Origin: Acinetobacter geminorum
Lineage (GTDB): Bacteria; Pseudomonadota; Gammaproteobacteria; Pseudomonadales; Moraxellaceae
Assembly: GCF_013009345.1 (NCBI RefSeq)
Contig: NZ_JABELE010000014.1
Span: 51,304-115,303 of the forward strand
Direction of reading: 5' to 3'
DNA length: 64,000 bases
Made by a program: the position numbers and the translations under genes
Notes under the pieces: generated by a model
The model's database searches: none
Told to the model about the DNA's origin: nothing
Seen by the model: the letters and a program-made list of their open reading frames with translations, nothing else
Shown: positions 45,336 through 53,862 of the stretch, in pieces
Layout of the letters: every line of letters begins with the position of its first letter
Position numbering within the stretch: the first letter of the stretch is position 1

Positions 45336-46430
45336 TTAATTAACAGCCATTCGAAAATGTTCAGTCGCTTTGAGTTTATTGACCACTTCTGGATTCGAAA
45401 TTTGTTTAACTTGAACACTTAGCACCCGAACTAAAGAGCCATTTTCAACATTCAATTGGTTTGCCTGCTCTTTTGTTAACTGCAATATATTTTGGTGCGG
45501 TTTGCTATACACAAGAATGGCGCGATAATTTTCATAGTCATCATTGGCTACAATGTAAGCTTCATCACCTACAGCGATATTTTCAGGTTGTTCAATTTGT
45601 ACCGCTACAGTCTGACTTTCTTTAATTGCCCGTAAATTTTCGATATCTGCTTGTAGCGTCGCACCGCCATCAAAAATATCGACATAGCCTTTGTAGCGTA
45701 GTCCCTCTTCAAGCAAGAGGTTGTAGGCTGGTCGAGTATTTGGGTGAACAATGCCAATCGCAGCTTTCGCATCATCAGGCAACATATCGACATAGAGTGG
45801 ATGTCTCGGCATCAGCTCAGCAATAAAAGCCTTTTGCCCAACTCCACTTAAATAATCGGCCTTGGTAAATTCAATATTAAAAAACTTATGACCTACCGCA
45901 TTCCAAAATGGTGACTGTCCATTTGCATCAGAGTATCCACGCATTTCAGCAACAATCGTTTCTTCAAAATATTGACGGAATGCTGAGAGAAATAAGAAAC
46001 GGACTTTAGATAAAAATTTGCCATTTTTATTTAAGCGATAGTCAGGATCTAAAAATAAAGTACAAAGCTCACTACAGTTGGTATGGTCATTACTCAAATA
46101 TAAAGTAGGTAAAGCGTTATAAACACTTAAGGGTTCAGATGCATGAACTTGGGTTCCTACATGAAAGTTATACCAAGGTTCTTTTAAACCAAGTGCAACT
46201 TCAATTCCGCAAACACCGACAACTTTGTTGAGTTCAGTATCTTCTAAAACAAATAAGTAAACTTGATCTGCTTTTGGAAGTTCACCTGCTACGGTTTTAC
46301 AGGCCCGTTCAATACGTGCAGCCAACTTTTCCATATTTGGCTGCAAAGATGTCAAACCAAAACCTGCTTTTTGCGCCAACAGGTAAAGGTCATTAACATC
46401 TTTAGGTTCAATGTAACGAATAATCATCAT
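45336..46430 (-). CDS. astA: Arginine/ornithine N-succinyltransferase (AstA family)
   Basis: A 364-residue enzyme that transfers succinyl from succinyl-CoA to the alpha-amino group of arginine or ornithine. It matches AstA over its whole length, including RYIEPKDV at the start, TLYLSNDHTNCSEL, the MRGYSDANGQSPFWNAVG active-site region, and the mid segment with HPNTRPAY. Its ATG overlaps the stop of the transaminase gene (ATGA), so translation is coupled. astD, astB and astE do not follow. This fits a second, ornithine-directed set that I recall as AstO rather than the main arginine operon. Confidence 0.87.
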   Translation of the reverse strand: MMIIRYIEPKDVNDLYLLAQKAGFGLTSLQPNMEKLAARIERACKTVAGELPKADQVYLFVLEDTELNKVVGVCGIEVALGLKEPWYNFHVGTQVHASEPLSVYNALPTLYLSNDHTNCSELCTLFLDPDYRLNKNGKFLSKVRFLFLSAFRQYFEETIVAEMRGYSDANGQSPFWNAVGHKFFNIEFTKADYLSGVGQKAFIAELMPRHPLYVDMLPDDAKAAIGIVHPNTRPAYNLLLEEGLRYKGYVDIFDGGATLQADIENLRAIKESQTVAVQIEQPENIAVGDEAYIVANDDYENYRAILVYSKPHQNILQLTKEQANQLNVENGSLVRVLSVQVKQISNPEVVNKLKATEHFRMAVN

Positions 46431-47662
46431 GCTGCTTGTTCATCCTTTTGCATTTCTACAAAGCGAGCAAGCGCACGTTCAAAGCGTTTTAGACCTTCAT
46501 CAATATCAGCAAATGGAATAATCAAAGACGGTGTAAAACGTACAACGTTTGGACCAGCAATCAAACTCAATAAACCTTCTTCACCCGCAAGATTATTAAT
46601 ATCTTTTGCTTTACCAGCGAATTCATCTTTTAATGCACAACCAATCAATAAGCCTTCACCGCGAATCGTTTTAAAGACTTCATATTTTTCATTTAATTGA
46701 TTTAAAGCGTTTTTATAGTAGTCATGACGCTCTTTAACGCCATTCAGCACTTCAGGTGTATTAATAAACTCAAATACTGCTCCTGCAACCGCACTCGCTA
46801 ACGGGTTACCACCATAAGTCGTACCATGTGTACCGACTGAAAAATGCGGAGCAAACTTATCGGTTGTTAGCATTGCTCCTACTGGGAAACCACCACCTAG
46901 TGCTTTTGCAGTCGTTAACACATCTGGAATAACACCAGAGTTCATGTAAGCATACAGTGCACCTGTACGGCCAACACCGGTTTGTACTTCATCAAAAATA
47001 AGTAAGGCACCAAACTCATCACACAGTGCACGTAAACCCTTTAAAAATTCGATGTCAGCAGGAATAACGCCGCCTTCACCTTGGATCGGCTCAACAATCA
47101 CGGCACAAGTTTGCTCATTAATGACTGCTTTGGCAGCTTCTAAATCATTAAAGGCAACGTGATTAATGCCATTTGGAAGTGGTGCAAAGTCTTGTGAATA
47201 TTTAGGTTGACCACCCGCTGAAACGGTAAATAAGGTACGGCCGTGGAAAGCATTGTTAAATGCAACGATATCGCTTTTACCAGCTACACCACTGTCTAGC
47301 CCAACTTTACGAGCTAGCTTGAGTGCAGCTTCGTTCGCTTCTGCACCTGAGTTACAGAAGAATACTTTATCTGCAAATGTATTTTCGGTGAGTTGTTTTG
47401 CAAGGCGTAGAACGGGTTCATTTGTATAACCGTTGCCTACATGCCAAAGTTTTGTTGCTTGTTCTGTTAAAGCATTCACTGCCACTGGATGTGCATGACC
47501 TAATGCGTTTACTGCAATCCCGCCTGCAAAATCGATATATTCTTTATTTTCTTGATCCCAAATACGTGAACCTTCGCCACGTACCGGAATGAAATTTGCC
47601 GGTGCAAAAACTGGAACCATCCACTCATTAAAGTCATCACGAGAAACTGCAAAATTATTCAT
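46427..47662 (-). CDS. astC: Succinylornithine transaminase (AstC family)
   Basis: A 411-residue class III PLP aminotransferase that converts N2-succinylornithine to its semialdehyde. The motifs NSGAEANEAALK, FHGRT, FDEVQTGVGRTG and the PLP Lys in TTAKALGGGFPVGAM are visible. It heads a transcript with the AstA-family gene and is divergent from an Lrp-type regulator. Acetylornithine aminotransferase activity is also usual for this family. In the suggested astNOP scheme it would be AstN. Confidence 0.87.
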   Translation of the reverse strand: MNNFAVSRDDFNEWMVPVFAPANFIPVRGEGSRIWDQENKEYIDFAGGIAVNALGHAHPVAVNALTEQATKLWHVGNGYTNEPVLRLAKQLTENTFADKVFFCNSGAEANEAALKLARKVGLDSGVAGKSDIVAFNNAFHGRTLFTVSAGGQPKYSQDFAPLPNGINHVAFNDLEAAKAVINEQTCAVIVEPIQGEGGVIPADIEFLKGLRALCDEFGALLIFDEVQTGVGRTGALYAYMNSGVIPDVLTTAKALGGGFPVGAMLTTDKFAPHFSVGTHGTTYGGNPLASAVAGAVFEFINTPEVLNGVKERHDYYKNALNQLNEKYEVFKTIRGEGLLIGCALKDEFAGKAKDINNLAGEEGLLSLIAGPNVVRFTPSLIIPFADIDEGLKRFERALARFVEMQKDEQAA

Positions 47663-47718
47663 TTTATCTAGTCCATTAAATTGAATTATTAGGCTTAACT
47701 GATGACCCTATTATTCAA

Positions 47719-47731
47719 AATCAAATTGATT
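47719..47731. promoter_or_regulatory. Candidate Lrp-type operator
   Basis: AATCAAATTGATT is a perfect 13-base palindrome in the 135-base divergent region. AATTTGATT-like half sites also occur before the dehydrogenase gene at about 48400-48440. Confidence 0.4.
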
Positions 47732-47797
47732 CACAAAATTTGTAATTCAGTCAAAAATGAATTATTTTTTACCAATTTGATAATTGACAATTACAAT

Positions 47798-48220
47798 ATG
47801 GATAACATTGATCAAATTATTTTAGGTTTACTTAAAGATAACGCACGGATGTCTGTTACTGAATTAGCCGAAAAAGTTCACGTTTCAAGAGCAACTATTA
47901 AGAAGAGAATGGAGTATCTTGAGTCTTCGGGCATTATTACCGGATATACGGTTCGTTTTAAACCGAATGCTGAACGCAACGTCATCCGTGCATGGATGAG
48001 CATTATGGTCGAAGGCACTAAAGCACAGTCTGTGATTAAAGAATTACGCCTAGAAAGTGCCGTGGAATGTTTGCATAAAACCAATGGCAAATGGGACATT
48101 TTGGTTGAGCTACGCTCTGACACCTTAGAAAACTTCGATAAAGTTTTAGAAAGAATCAGGAATATTTCAGGTATTTATAACAGTGAAACTAGCATTCTGC
48201 TTGCGAGTCATAAAACCTAA
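47798..48220 (+). CDS. Lrp/AsnC-family regulator
   Basis: A 140-residue regulator: N-terminal helix-turn-helix (about 15-60, ELAEKVHVSRATIKKRM) and C-terminal RAM/ligand domain (about 70-138). The frame is open 96 bases upstream, but the family starts with MDNIDQIILGLL, so I place the start at 47798. No Shine-Dalgarno is visible before it. It is divergent from the AstC-family gene and probably senses ornithine, arginine or a related amino acid to control those genes. Confidence 0.84.
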   Translation: MDNIDQIILGLLKDNARMSVTELAEKVHVSRATIKKRMEYLESSGIITGYTVRFKPNAERNVIRAWMSIMVEGTKAQSVIKELRLESAVECLHKTNGKWDILVELRSDTLENFDKVLERIRNISGIYNSETSILLASHKT

Positions 48221-48548
48221 TCATTCACTTTAATTTCAAATCATAAGATCAAAAAATTGATGAGCTAAGTATGAATCTTGGCTCCTCAAGCTGCTCTCGA
48301 TTAGCAAATTATTCAATTGTCTTTCATCAAATCTACTGAACTAGTACGACAATCAACCTCTCCTAAAAATCTTCAATAAATTTTTAATATTTTTTAAACA
48401 ATCAAATCAAAAACTTAAAATCCAATTTGATTTAAATTCCAACTTTTTTCACTTACTCCCTTCATCAAAGCATTTGACAGAAAATTTAAAACATAATACA
48501 TATAGTATTATATGTTATATGTTAAAACCTAAGGACAAGGTATAAAAA
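48221..48548. other. 328-base non-coding gap before the aldehyde dehydrogenase gene
   Basis: AT-rich, no supported gene. It contains the palindrome at 48498-48515 and scattered AATCAAAT/AATTTGATT half sites. Confidence 0.55.
48498..48515. promoter_or_regulatory. Palindrome upstream of the aminobutyraldehyde-type dehydrogenase
   Basis: ACATATA-GTAT-TATATGT is a perfect inverted repeat, with a partial further copy (TATATG) adjoining. It ends 33 bases before the gene and is a candidate site for the GntR regulator at 50834. Confidence 0.45.
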
Positions 48549-49979
48549 ATGGCTAAAACTCAACTACAACACTTTATTAACGGCGAATATATTGCTAGCA
48601 AAGGAAATGATTATTTCGACTTGGTAAGCCCAGTGACCGGTGAAGTTTATGCGCAATCACCGAATGCAACCGAGGCAGAAGTTGATGCAGCTTATGCTGC
48701 TGCAAAAGAAGCATTTAAAATTTGGGGACGCAGTACACCTTCGACTCGTCAAAAAGCATTACTCAACTTGGCAGATGCTATTGAAGCAAATGCGGAGCGT
48801 TTAATTGAGGCTCAAAGTCGTAATACGGGTCAGTTAAAACACTTAATTGCATCGGAAGAAGTGGGTGCATCAGCAGATCAGGTTCGTTTCTTTGCAGGTG
48901 CTGCTCGCCTACTCAATGGCACTGCTTCAGGTGAATATTTAGAAGGTTTAACCTCTTCAATTCGCCGCGAACCAGTTGGTGTGGTTGGTCAAGTTACACC
49001 TTGGAACTATCCACTCATGATGGCTGTTTGGAAAATTGCTCCAGCTTTAGCCGCAGGCAACACAGTAGTGCTTAAACCAAGTGATACTACGCCTGAAAGT
49101 ACGCTTTTACTGGCAGAAATTGCTGCACCATTTTTCCCTAAAGGTGCATTTAACGTGGTGTTAGGCCAAGCTCAGGTCGGTTCAAAAGTTGTATCACATA
49201 AAACCCCTGCACTTGTTTCGATTACAGGTTCAGTTCGCGCCGGATTACAAGTTGCTGCTTCTGCTGCGGCAAATTTAGCAAAAGCTCATCTTGAGCTTGG
49301 TGGTAAAGCACCTGTAGTGGTTTTTGAAGATGCCGACCTCGATAAAGCAGTTGAAATGATTGCATTAACGGGCTATTTCAACGCAGGCCAAGACTGTACT
49401 GCGGCAACACGTGTAATTGTGTCTGAAGCAGTTCATGATGAGTTTTTAGCTAAACTTGTTGAAGCTGCAAAAAATACCCGTTTTGGTGATCCAGATGATC
49501 AAGACGCACTTTATGGCCCACTTAACAATGCCAACCAATTGAAAAATGTTAAAGCCTTTATCGACAACTTACCTGCTCACGCTAAAGTTGAAACGGGCGG
49601 GAAACAGGCAGACCGTCCAGGCTTCTATTTTGAACCGACGGTTATTAGTGGCTTAAAACAACACGACGAAGCAATTCAAAATGAAATTTTTGGACCAGTG
49701 ATTACCGTTCAAAAATTTACAGATGAAAATGATGCGATTGAAAAAGCCAACGATGTTGAATATGGCTTAGCTTCAAGTGTTTGGACCAAAGACCATGCCC
49801 GCGCAACTCGTCTGTCTCGTGAACTCGATTTCGGTACAGTTTGGATTAACACCCATATTCCTTTAACCGCAGAAATGCCACACGGCGGCTTCAAAAAGTC
49901 AGGTTATGGTAAAGATTTATCTGGCTACGGTTTTGAAGAATATACCCGCGTTAAACATGTAATGAGTTCAAATGAATAA
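48549..49979 (+). CDS. Gamma-aminobutyraldehyde-type aldehyde dehydrogenase
   Basis: A 476-residue NAD-dependent dehydrogenase of the PatD/YdcW group. Conserved parts are TPWNYPLMMAVWKI, LELGGKAP and the nucleophile Cys in FNAGQDCTAATRV; the NAGQDC form is typical of aminoaldehyde dehydrogenases. AAGGACAAGG precedes the ATG. Together with the downstream APC permease and PuuB-like oxidase it forms a plausible import, oxidise and dehydrogenate route for an amine. The amine itself is not identified. Confidence 0.83.
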   Translation: MAKTQLQHFINGEYIASKGNDYFDLVSPVTGEVYAQSPNATEAEVDAAYAAAKEAFKIWGRSTPSTRQKALLNLADAIEANAERLIEAQSRNTGQLKHLIASEEVGASADQVRFFAGAARLLNGTASGEYLEGLTSSIRREPVGVVGQVTPWNYPLMMAVWKIAPALAAGNTVVLKPSDTTPESTLLLAEIAAPFFPKGAFNVVLGQAQVGSKVVSHKTPALVSITGSVRAGLQVAASAAANLAKAHLELGGKAPVVVFEDADLDKAVEMIALTGYFNAGQDCTAATRVIVSEAVHDEFLAKLVEAAKNTRFGDPDDQDALYGPLNNANQLKNVKAFIDNLPAHAKVETGGKQADRPGFYFEPTVISGLKQHDEAIQNEIFGPVITVQKFTDENDAIEKANDVEYGLASSVWTKDHARATRLSRELDFGTVWINTHIPLTAEMPHGGFKKSGYGKDLSGYGFEEYTRVKHVMSSNE

Positions 49980-50007
49980 TAACAATGAGTTTTGAAAGGA
50001 AATCAAA

Positions 50008-50778
50008 ATGAATAAACAAGAAATGAAAGACTTGGTGACTAAAGCCCATCACGAACTCTTTAATTTGCACGACACCACTGCTCTGGACCGTTATTTTTCT
50101 GAAGACTTTATAGAGCACTCACCACTCGTTGCAAATGGCATTTCAGGCCTTCGCCAATTGGTAGAAGACTGTCCTGACATGCAACATGAAGCTGTACGTG
50201 TATTGGCAGATGGTGACTTGGTTGCAATTCATGGCCGCTTTCAAGGATTAGATGAAAACCCGTTAGTTGGTTTTGATATTTACCGAGTGAAAGACGGCAA
50301 AATTGTGGAACATTGGGATGGACTGGTAGCAGAAGCAGCTCCGAATGTGAGTGGTAGAACACAATTAGATGGTCCAACAGAAATCGTCACTCATCATGAT
50401 CCAGAGAAAAATCGTGAGATTGTGACCTCGTTCTTTAAGAAGTCATTAATTGATGGCAACTACGAAGCATTTAAAGAATACACTCACAACGATCAGTTCA
50501 TTCAACATAGCCCAGATATTGGCGATGGTGTTAAGGAAGTGATTGATTTTTTGAACAATATCCGTAATGAAGGACAAGGTTTGGTATACTCCAAAACTCA
50601 CCGCTCCATTGCTGATGGTCAATTTGTCTTGACACATTCCGAAGGAAGTATTGCTGGAAATCGACATGCCTATTTTGAATTATGGCGTGTAGATAATGGC
50701 AAAATTGTTGAACTTTGGGATGCAATACCAGCTGTGCCTGAAGATGAACAGGCAGTCCATCAATATGGCGTGTTTTAA
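50008..50778 (+). CDS. Tandem SnoaL-like (NTF2-fold) protein
   Basis: A 256-residue protein made of two SnoaL-like domains (about 5-115 and 125-250). Each contains an FIEHSP/FIQHSP element and a later DGKIVEHWDG/NGKIVELWDA element, so it looks like an internal duplication. SnoaL folds are used as cyclases, isomerases or hydrolases. No signal peptide. It begins 28 bases after the dehydrogenase gene with a good AAAGGA site and is probably cotranscribed. Its reaction is unknown. Confidence 0.8.
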   Translation: MNKQEMKDLVTKAHHELFNLHDTTALDRYFSEDFIEHSPLVANGISGLRQLVEDCPDMQHEAVRVLADGDLVAIHGRFQGLDENPLVGFDIYRVKDGKIVEHWDGLVAEAAPNVSGRTQLDGPTEIVTHHDPEKNREIVTSFFKKSLIDGNYEAFKEYTHNDQFIQHSPDIGDGVKEVIDFLNNIRNEGQGLVYSKTHRSIADGQFVLTHSEGSIAGNRHAYFELWRVDNGKIVELWDAIPAVPEDEQAVHQYGVF

Positions 50779-50796
50779 CCATTTATCCGTTTCATT

Positions 50797-50822
50797 AAGC
50801 TAAGTCTCGGACTTAGCTTTTA
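50797..50822 (+). terminator. Weak terminator or hairpin after the SnoaL gene
   Basis: AAGCTAAGTC-TCG-GACTTAGCTT then TTAG. A perfect 10-bp stem with a short T-tail; partial termination is likely before the regulator gene. Confidence 0.6.
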
Positions 50823-50833
50823 GAGAATTCGCC

Positions 50834-51553
50834 ATGTCAGCATATACGATAATTTTTGCACCTATCGCTCAGGCAACTCGATCGGAACAAGTTGTAGAAC
50901 GCTTGGAAAATGCAATTATCTCTGGATTGCTCAAAAGCAATGAACAGCTTCCTAACGAAGCGGATTTAGCTCGCTTAATGGGAGTGTCACCCATTACAGT
51001 TCGTGAAGCTTTAAATACTTTACGCGTAAAAGGTTTGATTGATACACGACGTGGGCGAAACGGCGGAAGCTTTGTTTGCGAGTTACCTTCCGATTTACTC
51101 TTAAACAAGCACCCTCTGCGTCAAGCTTCCAATGAATATCTAGCTGATTTAGGCGAGTTTCATAGTGCAATTTTAAGTCATGCTGCATATTTGGCAGCAC
51201 AAAGAACCACTGAATATGAGCTGGGCAAAATCAAAGAACTTATCGATCAATTTGAACAGGCCGTTGAAGCAGACACTCGTGCCCAACTTGATTTACGTTG
51301 CTTGCTCACACTCACCTCTTTTGCTCAATCAGCTCGCTTGGCAAATCAAGAGTTAACTATACAAGCCGAATGGGCGCCGCTCATCGCAGTGCTTTATCAA
51401 GATGATCAATTTCATCAACTGGTCGTCGCTCAACACCACCAACTTTTATCATCTTTTGTTCAAGGCAATGAAGATGATGCTGTTATTCAAGCGCGAAAAA
51501 TCATTTCGATGCTAACAGACCAAATGCTTCGATATAAGTTATCTATCGAATAA
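50834..51553 (+). CDS. GntR-family (FCD) regulator
   Basis: A 239-residue regulator with a winged helix at about 20-85 (DLARLMGVSPITVREAL and the RRGRNGGSFV wing) and a C-terminal FCD-like helical domain. It sits inside the amine cluster on the same strand, preceded by a weak hairpin. It likely controls the dehydrogenase-SnoaL genes and the permease-oxidase genes. The ligand is unknown. Confidence 0.82.
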   Translation: MSAYTIIFAPIAQATRSEQVVERLENAIISGLLKSNEQLPNEADLARLMGVSPITVREALNTLRVKGLIDTRRGRNGGSFVCELPSDLLLNKHPLRQASNEYLADLGEFHSAILSHAAYLAAQRTTEYELGKIKELIDQFEQAVEADTRAQLDLRCLLTLTSFAQSARLANQELTIQAEWAPLIAVLYQDDQFHQLVVAQHHQLLSSFVQGNEDDAVIQARKIISMLTDQMLRYKLSIE

Positions 51554-51618
51554 AAATAATAAAACAGAGCGCTTATCAAATATCGAGTGAGAAATACGGA
51601 ATTTTAGGAGTTATAGGA

Positions 51619-52326
51619 ATGACCCAACATTTAGATATAGAAGAGCTTCAAAATTTGTTAAAGACGGTGGTTGAAGAAACGACAGCCATTACAGAAAAGC
51701 TGGCAACTAAAGCGAGCAAAATTCTTTCAAAACATGAACCTGAAAAAACAAAAGACGTTAAGCTTTCAGGTTCAGAACGCACAGCTTTGCAAAAGGAAAT
51801 TAAAAAGGCATTACAGGAAAGCCATTACAGTCAAGGTATTGGTTTTGCAAGTTATAGTCCTGCAACGCAAGAAGAACAGGATTATTGGACACTCGAATGG
51901 TGGTATAAAAAAGAAGATCAGTTACAGCAAGCCAAACTTGAAAACTATCAAAATGCTCAGCGATTTTTAGATTTTCGCTCTTTCGAATGGTTCCATAAGC
52001 CTGCTCAAAACAAAAGTCCGTGCATCCATGGACCCTATGTCGACTATATTTGCAATGGCGCATACACCATCACCCTTGCCCATCCGGTCATGATTCGTGA
52101 TCAATTTATCGGTGTAATTGCTACCGATATTTTAGTTTCCGCACTCGAAAAACTTCTTATGCCGAAGCTCAAGAATATTAAGCAAAAAGCAATTGTGATT
52201 AACGACTCTTCTCGAGTGATTACTTCAAATGACATCACCATCAGAACAGGCACATTATTTAAAGACCAAAGCCATGAGCAGGTTCTCTCACGACCGTGTC
52301 AATCTTTTCAACTGGTCGTGATCTAG
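51619..52326 (+). CDS. Soluble Cache-domain protein
   Basis: A 235-residue protein whose central and C-terminal part (about 85-210) reads as a Cache/PDC sensor domain: WYKKEDQL, a HGPYVDYICNG turn, then YTITLAHPVMIRDQFIGVIATDI. Cache domains normally sense amino acids or amines outside the cell between two membrane helices, yet no signal peptide or membrane helix is visible here. A helical N-terminus (about 1-75) precedes the domain. It follows the GntR gene by 65 bases, so it may be a cytoplasmic ligand sensor acting with that regulator. Confidence 0.75.
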   Translation: MTQHLDIEELQNLLKTVVEETTAITEKLATKASKILSKHEPEKTKDVKLSGSERTALQKEIKKALQESHYSQGIGFASYSPATQEEQDYWTLEWWYKKEDQLQQAKLENYQNAQRFLDFRSFEWFHKPAQNKSPCIHGPYVDYICNGAYTITLAHPVMIRDQFIGVIATDILVSALEKLLMPKLKNIKQKAIVINDSSRVITSNDITIRTGTLFKDQSHEQVLSRPCQSFQLVVI

Positions 52327-52512
52327 AGTGAAGCCGAAAATATAAATATCTGATCTTGCTTTAGGGCATCACTAAAGCGAAACAGCCCCTAGCTTTTGTT
52401 CAAAGTTTCTCCAAACAGACTTGTTTATTCAGGTCTAGGGGAAGTTTTGGCTCAAAAATAGCATCGCTTTTCCGGATGAAAAGCAAAACAACGAATTTGA
52501 GGTTGAAATGAC

Positions 52513-53844
52513 ATGGAAAATAAAACGTCTTCCTTAAAAAAACTGTCTCTTTGGCAAGTCACGATTATTGGTATTGCCTACATGACCCCTATGACGGTAT
52601 TTGATACCTTCGGTATTGTTTCTGGAATTACCAATGGACACGTACCACTGGCATATTTGCTCGCACTTGGTGCCATGCTACTCACCGCTTGGAGCTATGC
52701 AAGATTTAGTCAAAATTCAGAAAAATCAGGTTCAGCATATAGCTATACTGCTGAAAGTTTAGGGCCTAAAAGTGGTTTTTTTGTCGGTTGGTGTTCACTA
52801 CTCGACTATTTGTTATTACCCCTCATTAATGTTTTGCTAGCTGCGATTTATCTCACAGCCCTTATCCCAAGCCTGCCTTACTGGTTCTGGGTACTTGTAT
52901 CAGCAAGCCTAGTCACTTTAGTGAATTGTTTCCGCATTCGATTACTCGCCAATTTAAGCCTGTTGTTTGTATTTGCCCCCATCATACTTATGGTCATTTT
53001 TGTTTATTTAGTGATTAAGGGTATTGGCTCGACTCAAGGTTATGAGCATGTGCTTACTTTGGCGCCACTCTGGCATGAGCACCAATCTTTACTCCCCCTC
53101 GTTGCGGGTGCCTCAGTTTTGTGCTTTTCATTTTTAGGTTTTGATGCGGTTACCACGCTTTCTAATGAAACCAAACAACCCACCAAAAATATTCCCCGCG
53201 CAGTCATGTTAACAACTCTTGCAGGCGGACTGATTTTCTTCACAGCAGCTTGGTTTATTCAACTTTATTTTCCAAACAATCTACGCTTTCAGCATCCATC
53301 TGAAGCGTTGCCTGAAATTGTGCTTTACGTGGGTGGTGCTTTTTTCCAATCTGTATTCTTATGCGGACAAATTATGAACACTGTCGCTTCTGGCCTTGCC
53401 TCTCATGCCAGTGCTTCACGTTTACTGTATATAATGGGTACCGATAATATTTTTCCTAAAAAGTATTTTGGGACAATTCATATCTCATTAGGTACACCAT
53501 TTTTTTCGGTTTTGTTTGTTGGTCTTATTTCAATGTCTGCGGTTTTTCTAGATTTAGCCCAAGTCGTAAGCCTCATCAGCTTTGGTGCCCTAGTCGCTTT
53601 TACAGCCGTAAATTTCTCTGTTTTTATGAAGTTTTATATTAAAGATAAACAGCGCGCAGGTTTTAAAAACAAATTTCTAAACCTATTTTTACCGCTTATC
53701 TCTGTAATCAGCATTATTTGCCTCTGGGTTAATCTTGACTCATCTTCACTGATTTTTGGATGTTTCTGGTTAGCTTTGGGCATTCTCCTATTTATCTATA
53801 AAACGATTAAAAAACAAAGTATTGCTATCAGTAATGCTTATTAA
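52513..53844 (+). CDS. APC-family amino acid/amine permease
   Basis: A 443-residue permease with about twelve hydrophobic helices. The helix-1 segment GIAYMTPMTVFDTFGIVSG and the FLGFDAVTTLSNETKQP loop place it in the APC family near putrescine-type carriers. It begins 186 bases after the Cache gene and is followed 18 bases later by the amine-oxidase-like gene, so import and oxidation are coupled. Cargo is inferred to be the amine substrate of that enzyme. Confidence 0.82.
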   Translation: MENKTSSLKKLSLWQVTIIGIAYMTPMTVFDTFGIVSGITNGHVPLAYLLALGAMLLTAWSYARFSQNSEKSGSAYSYTAESLGPKSGFFVGWCSLLDYLLLPLINVLLAAIYLTALIPSLPYWFWVLVSASLVTLVNCFRIRLLANLSLLFVFAPIILMVIFVYLVIKGIGSTQGYEHVLTLAPLWHEHQSLLPLVAGASVLCFSFLGFDAVTTLSNETKQPTKNIPRAVMLTTLAGGLIFFTAAWFIQLYFPNNLRFQHPSEALPEIVLYVGGAFFQSVFLCGQIMNTVASGLASHASASRLLYIMGTDNIFPKKYFGTIHISLGTPFFSVLFVGLISMSAVFLDLAQVVSLISFGALVAFTAVNFSVFMKFYIKDKQRAGFKNKFLNLFLPLISVISIICLWVNLDSSSLIFGCFWLALGILLFIYKTIKKQSIAISNAY

Positions 53845-53862
53845 TTTTTAAGGAACTTCGTC

